Below are positions 61,937-64,000 of a stretch of DNA of 64,000 nucleotides, in pieces. The stretch is taken from positions 1 to 64,000 of the forward strand of contig CAWCWN010000004.1 of NCBI GenBank assembly GCA_963799245.1, given 5' to 3'. Each line of letters starts with the position of its first letter. The stretch's first letter is position 1. This DNA comes from CAWCWN01 sp963799245 (lineage in GTDB: Bacteria > Chloroflexota > Ktedonobacteria > Ktedonobacterales > Ktedonobacteraceae). The notes below the pieces were generated by a model. That model saw only the letters and a program-made list of their open reading frames with translations. It was not told where the DNA came from and did not search any database. The position numbers were made by a program, and so were the translations under genes.

Positions 61937-62923
61937 ATGGCCGTTGACTACAAGGACTATTACAAAATACTTGGCGTGGACAAGCAAGCGAGCCAGAAGG
62001 ACATTCAGAAGGCGTATCGCAAGCTTGCCCGCAAGTACCACCCGGACGTCAATCCGGGTGATAAGGCGAGCGAGGAAAAATTCAAGGAGATCAACGAGGC
62101 AAATGAAGTGCTCTCCGATCCGGAGAAGCGCAAGCGTTACGATGAGATAGGCAGCTCTTACCAGCAGTACGGCGGACGAGGGCCAGGTAGTTATGGAGCG
62201 GCGGGGGGAGACGGGCGCACTCAGTATCGCACTGTGAACGAGGAGGATCTGAATGACCTCTTTGGAGGAGCGTCGCCGTTCTCTGACTTCTTCGAGACCT
62301 ACTTCGGCGCGGGCGCTGCGAGTGCGACGCGGGGACGAACGCGCAGGGCAGAAGGCGCTGCGAGTGCACCGCCCCGACGTAGCGCCGAGGCCGAAGTAGA
62401 TGTCACCCTCGCGGAGGCATATACGGGGGTAACGCGGGTTTTTGCAGTGACCGAGCCAGACGGCAGTACTCGCCGCCTGGAGGTGAAGATACCCGCGGGC
62501 GTCGATGAAGGTACTCGCATACGCCTTCCAGGCGATGCAGGGCGGGGCGATCTCTACCTGCGCGTGCATATCTTGCCGGATCCACGCTTCACGCGCCAGG
62601 GGGCCACGCTGCGCACACGCGTGGATGTTCCCCTGGCCACGGCCGTGCTCGGAGGCGAGGTGCATGTGCCGACTCCTGATGGGCGCCAGCTGCTGCTGCG
62701 GATTCCGGCGGGAACTACGAACGGCAAGACCTTCCGCCTGCGCGGGCAGGGCATGCCCGCTCTGGGGCAGCCGAATCGGCGTGGTGATCTGTACGCTGAA
62801 GTAAACGTGGTGCTGCCGACGCACCTGAACGCAGAACAGCGCCGCCTCTTCGAGGCCTTCGCCCGTTCAATCGGCTATTCCGACCAGGAGACAAAGGAAG
62901 GAGCAAGGAGCAGCCATGGATAG
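61937..62923 (+). CDS. J-domain co-chaperone without zinc finger (CbpA/DnaJ type)
   Basis: 328 residues. J domain 1-75 with HPD at 35-37 (KYHPDVNPG), Gly-rich linker, no CxxCxGxG repeats, then two C-terminal beta-sandwich domains (about 150-315, LEVKIPAGVDEGTRIRLPG, GGEVHVPTPDG). This is the CbpA architecture. It stimulates DnaK ATPase. It overlaps the next gene by 8 bp. Confidence 0.92.
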   Translation: MAVDYKDYYKILGVDKQASQKDIQKAYRKLARKYHPDVNPGDKASEEKFKEINEANEVLSDPEKRKRYDEIGSSYQQYGGRGPGSYGAAGGDGRTQYRTVNEEDLNDLFGGASPFSDFFETYFGAGAASATRGRTRRAEGAASAPPRRSAEAEVDVTLAEAYTGVTRVFAVTEPDGSTRRLEVKIPAGVDEGTRIRLPGDAGRGDLYLRVHILPDPRFTRQGATLRTRVDVPLATAVLGGEVHVPTPDGRQLLLRIPAGTTNGKTFRLRGQGMPALGQPNRRGDLYAEVNVVLPTHLNAEQRRLFEAFARSIGYSDQETKEGARSSHG

Positions 62924-63254
62924 GCAGTATATCACACATATCGTGCTCCAGCAGTCCCGCCCGCCCTCATCGTATAGTGAGCGCGAAGCGGCTGTGTTGA
63001 GTCATGTGGGGATCGGCGAGCTGCGTCACCTGCATGCCCTGGGCATGGTCGAAGGGGTAGTAGCTGGCGGGGAGCTGCGCTATAGCGAGGAAGAGGTACT
63101 ACAGCTGCGGCGCATCCGCAGGCTGCAGCATGACCTTGGCGTCAACCTTGCGGGAGTTGAAGTGATCATTCGCCTGCTCAAGCGCATTGAGGCCATGCAA
63201 CAAGAGTTGCAGCAGGCGAGCAACCAGGCGCCCGGGCGAGGTGATGGTTCATAA
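62916..63254 (+). CDS. MerR-type regulator, HspR or chaperone modulator CbpM
   Basis: 112 residues. A MerR-like winged-helix core at the N-terminus (SEREAAVLSHVGIGELRHLHALG) and helix SEEEVLQLRRIRRLQHDLGVNLAGVEVIIRLLKRI-like segment, of which DLGVNLAGVEVI is the HspR/CbpM signature. In HspR systems it represses the dnaK operon with DnaK as co-repressor; in CbpM it inhibits CbpA. No clear HAIR operator (CTTGAGT-N7-ACTCAAG) was found upstream of grpE. Function between the two is open. Confidence 0.78.
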   Translation: MDRQYITHIVLQQSRPPSSYSEREAAVLSHVGIGELRHLHALGMVEGVVAGGELRYSEEEVLQLRRIRRLQHDLGVNLAGVEVIIRLLKRIEAMQQELQQASNQAPGRGDGS

Positions 63255-63267
63255 AAGGATGCAAGAC

Positions 63268-64000
63268 ATGCAAGGAGGTGGGATCTTTGGTATAGCGCGC
63301 AGCCGCGCCAAACTGTACACAGAAGAACGCCCGACAACCACCTTCGCGGATGTGGCAGGCGTTGATGAGGCCAAAGACGGAATTGCGCGAGGTGATCGAC
63401 TTCCTGCGTGACCCGCAGCGCTTCCTCAAGATTGGTGCGCATATCCCCAAGGGTGTCTTGCTGGTTGGCCCACCGGGTACTGGTAAGACCTTGCTGGCGC
63501 GTGCGGTCGCCGGGGAGGCAGGGGTGCCATTCTTCAGTGCGAGCGCGACCGACTTTGTCGAACTCTTCGTCGGGGTTGGAGCCAGCCGTGTGCGTGACCT
63601 GTTTGCTCAGGCGCGCAAGAACGCCCCGTGCATCATTTTCATCGATGAGATCGATGCCATTGGGCGAGCGCGCAGTGGAGCGGGCGCGCATTGCCAGCAA
63701 TGATGAGCGTGAGCATACCCTTGAGCAATTACTCGTCGAGTTGGATGGTTTCGAGCCGCACGAGGCCATTATCGTCCTGGCCGCTACTAACCGTCCTGAC
63801 GTCCTCGACCCGGCGCTCCTGCGTCCCGGTCGCTTTGATCGCCAGGTGGTGGTGGATCGACCGGAGCGACGCGGCAGAGAGGCGATTCTCCGTATCCATA
63901 CCCGCAATGTTCCGCTGGCGCCTGATGTGAACCTGGAGGAACTGGCGCGTTGGACACCGGGCTTTGCCGGGGCTGACCTTGCCAACCTGGTGAATAAGGC
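63268..64000 (+). CDS. FtsH-like AAA ATPase, frameshifted, runs off the window
   Basis: Starts MQGGGIFGIARSRAKLY at ATG 63268 (AAAAGG 10 nt upstream), directly with the linker to the AAA module. The usual N-terminal membrane helices of FtsH are absent. AAA motifs: DVAGVDEAK, Walker A GPPGTGKTLL, Walker B IIFIDEIDAIG, SRH ATNRPDVLDPALLRPGRFDR. Two indels break the frame: an extra base in AAAGACGGAATT near 63373 and a two-base loss near 63690 (GGCGCGCATTGCC). The protease domain lies outside the window. Confidence 0.78.

Noticed and set aside
61913..62824. 303-codon minus-strand ORF
   Set aside because: Complement of the J-domain protein with HPD motif; no support.
1..64000. tRNA, rRNA or CRISPR
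   Set aside because: No T-arm-like GGTTCGA contexts with acceptor pairing, no rRNA core sequences and no regularly spaced direct repeats were noticed on reading.

Overview
The window looks like a chromosomal segment of a Chloroflexota bacterium, most likely class Ktedonobacteria. This is inferred from the mix of genes: a Ser/Thr-kinase/NTPase/LuxR regulator, a class III PHA synthase locus, a GtrA-GT2 fusion, a T-box before pheST, and a dnaK operon ending in a MerR-type HspR/CbpM regulator and an FtsH-like ATPase. No rRNA, tRNA or CRISPR array was recognised.

Layout. 0.3-9.5 kb: a kinase/ATPase/LuxR regulator with a decayed kinase half, a frameshifted GH63-like glucosidase, a NarL-type response regulator, an alpha/beta hydrolase and a small membrane protein. 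9.8-14.2 kb (minus strand): polyhydroxyalkanoate locus phaJ - phaQ-like - phasin - phaE - phaC - thiolase remnant - phasin. 15-17.7 kb: a MerR/excisionase-Clp_N fusion and a complete insertion sequence with inverted repeats and a 7-bp target duplication. 17.8-22.9 kb: broken aminotransferase and permease, then an intact cysteine hydrolase - SDR - glutamine-synthetase-like operon and a GntR regulator. 23-30 kb: membrane protein, xylA, T-box leader, pheS-pheT. 30-35 kb: MarR-controlled ABC exporters and a nitroreductase. 35-38 kb: internally deleted methyltransferase coupled to an HD protein, an HIBADH-family dehydrogenase and a membrane protein. 38.6-40.4 kb: a seven-bladed propeller protein divergent from an isolated transcription unit carrying two homologous 19-codon ORFs. 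40.5-46 kb: MFS exporter and two envelope glycosyltransferases. 46-49.6 kb: ABC-2 exporter and TetR regulator with a 48-bp perfect palindrome. 49.8-54.9 kb: PIG-L deacetylase, MpaB-like oxygenase, remnants, BON protein, truncated integrase, ECF sigma factor. 55-64 kb: pentapeptide protein, stress protein, Hsp20 remnant, BON protein, then grpE - small ORF - dnaK - dnaJ - hspR/cbpM - ftsH-like.

Two themes stand out. First, many genes carry single-base frameshifts or clean internal deletions, and at least seven short gene remnants sit against the borders of intact genes. The cause is either real genome decay or assembly error, and the sequence alone does not decide. Second, the 39.87-40.35 kb unit has a consensus promoter, two repeated hairpin/micro-ORF/hairpin modules, a structured tail and a strong terminator. 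It is the best candidate for something undescribed.
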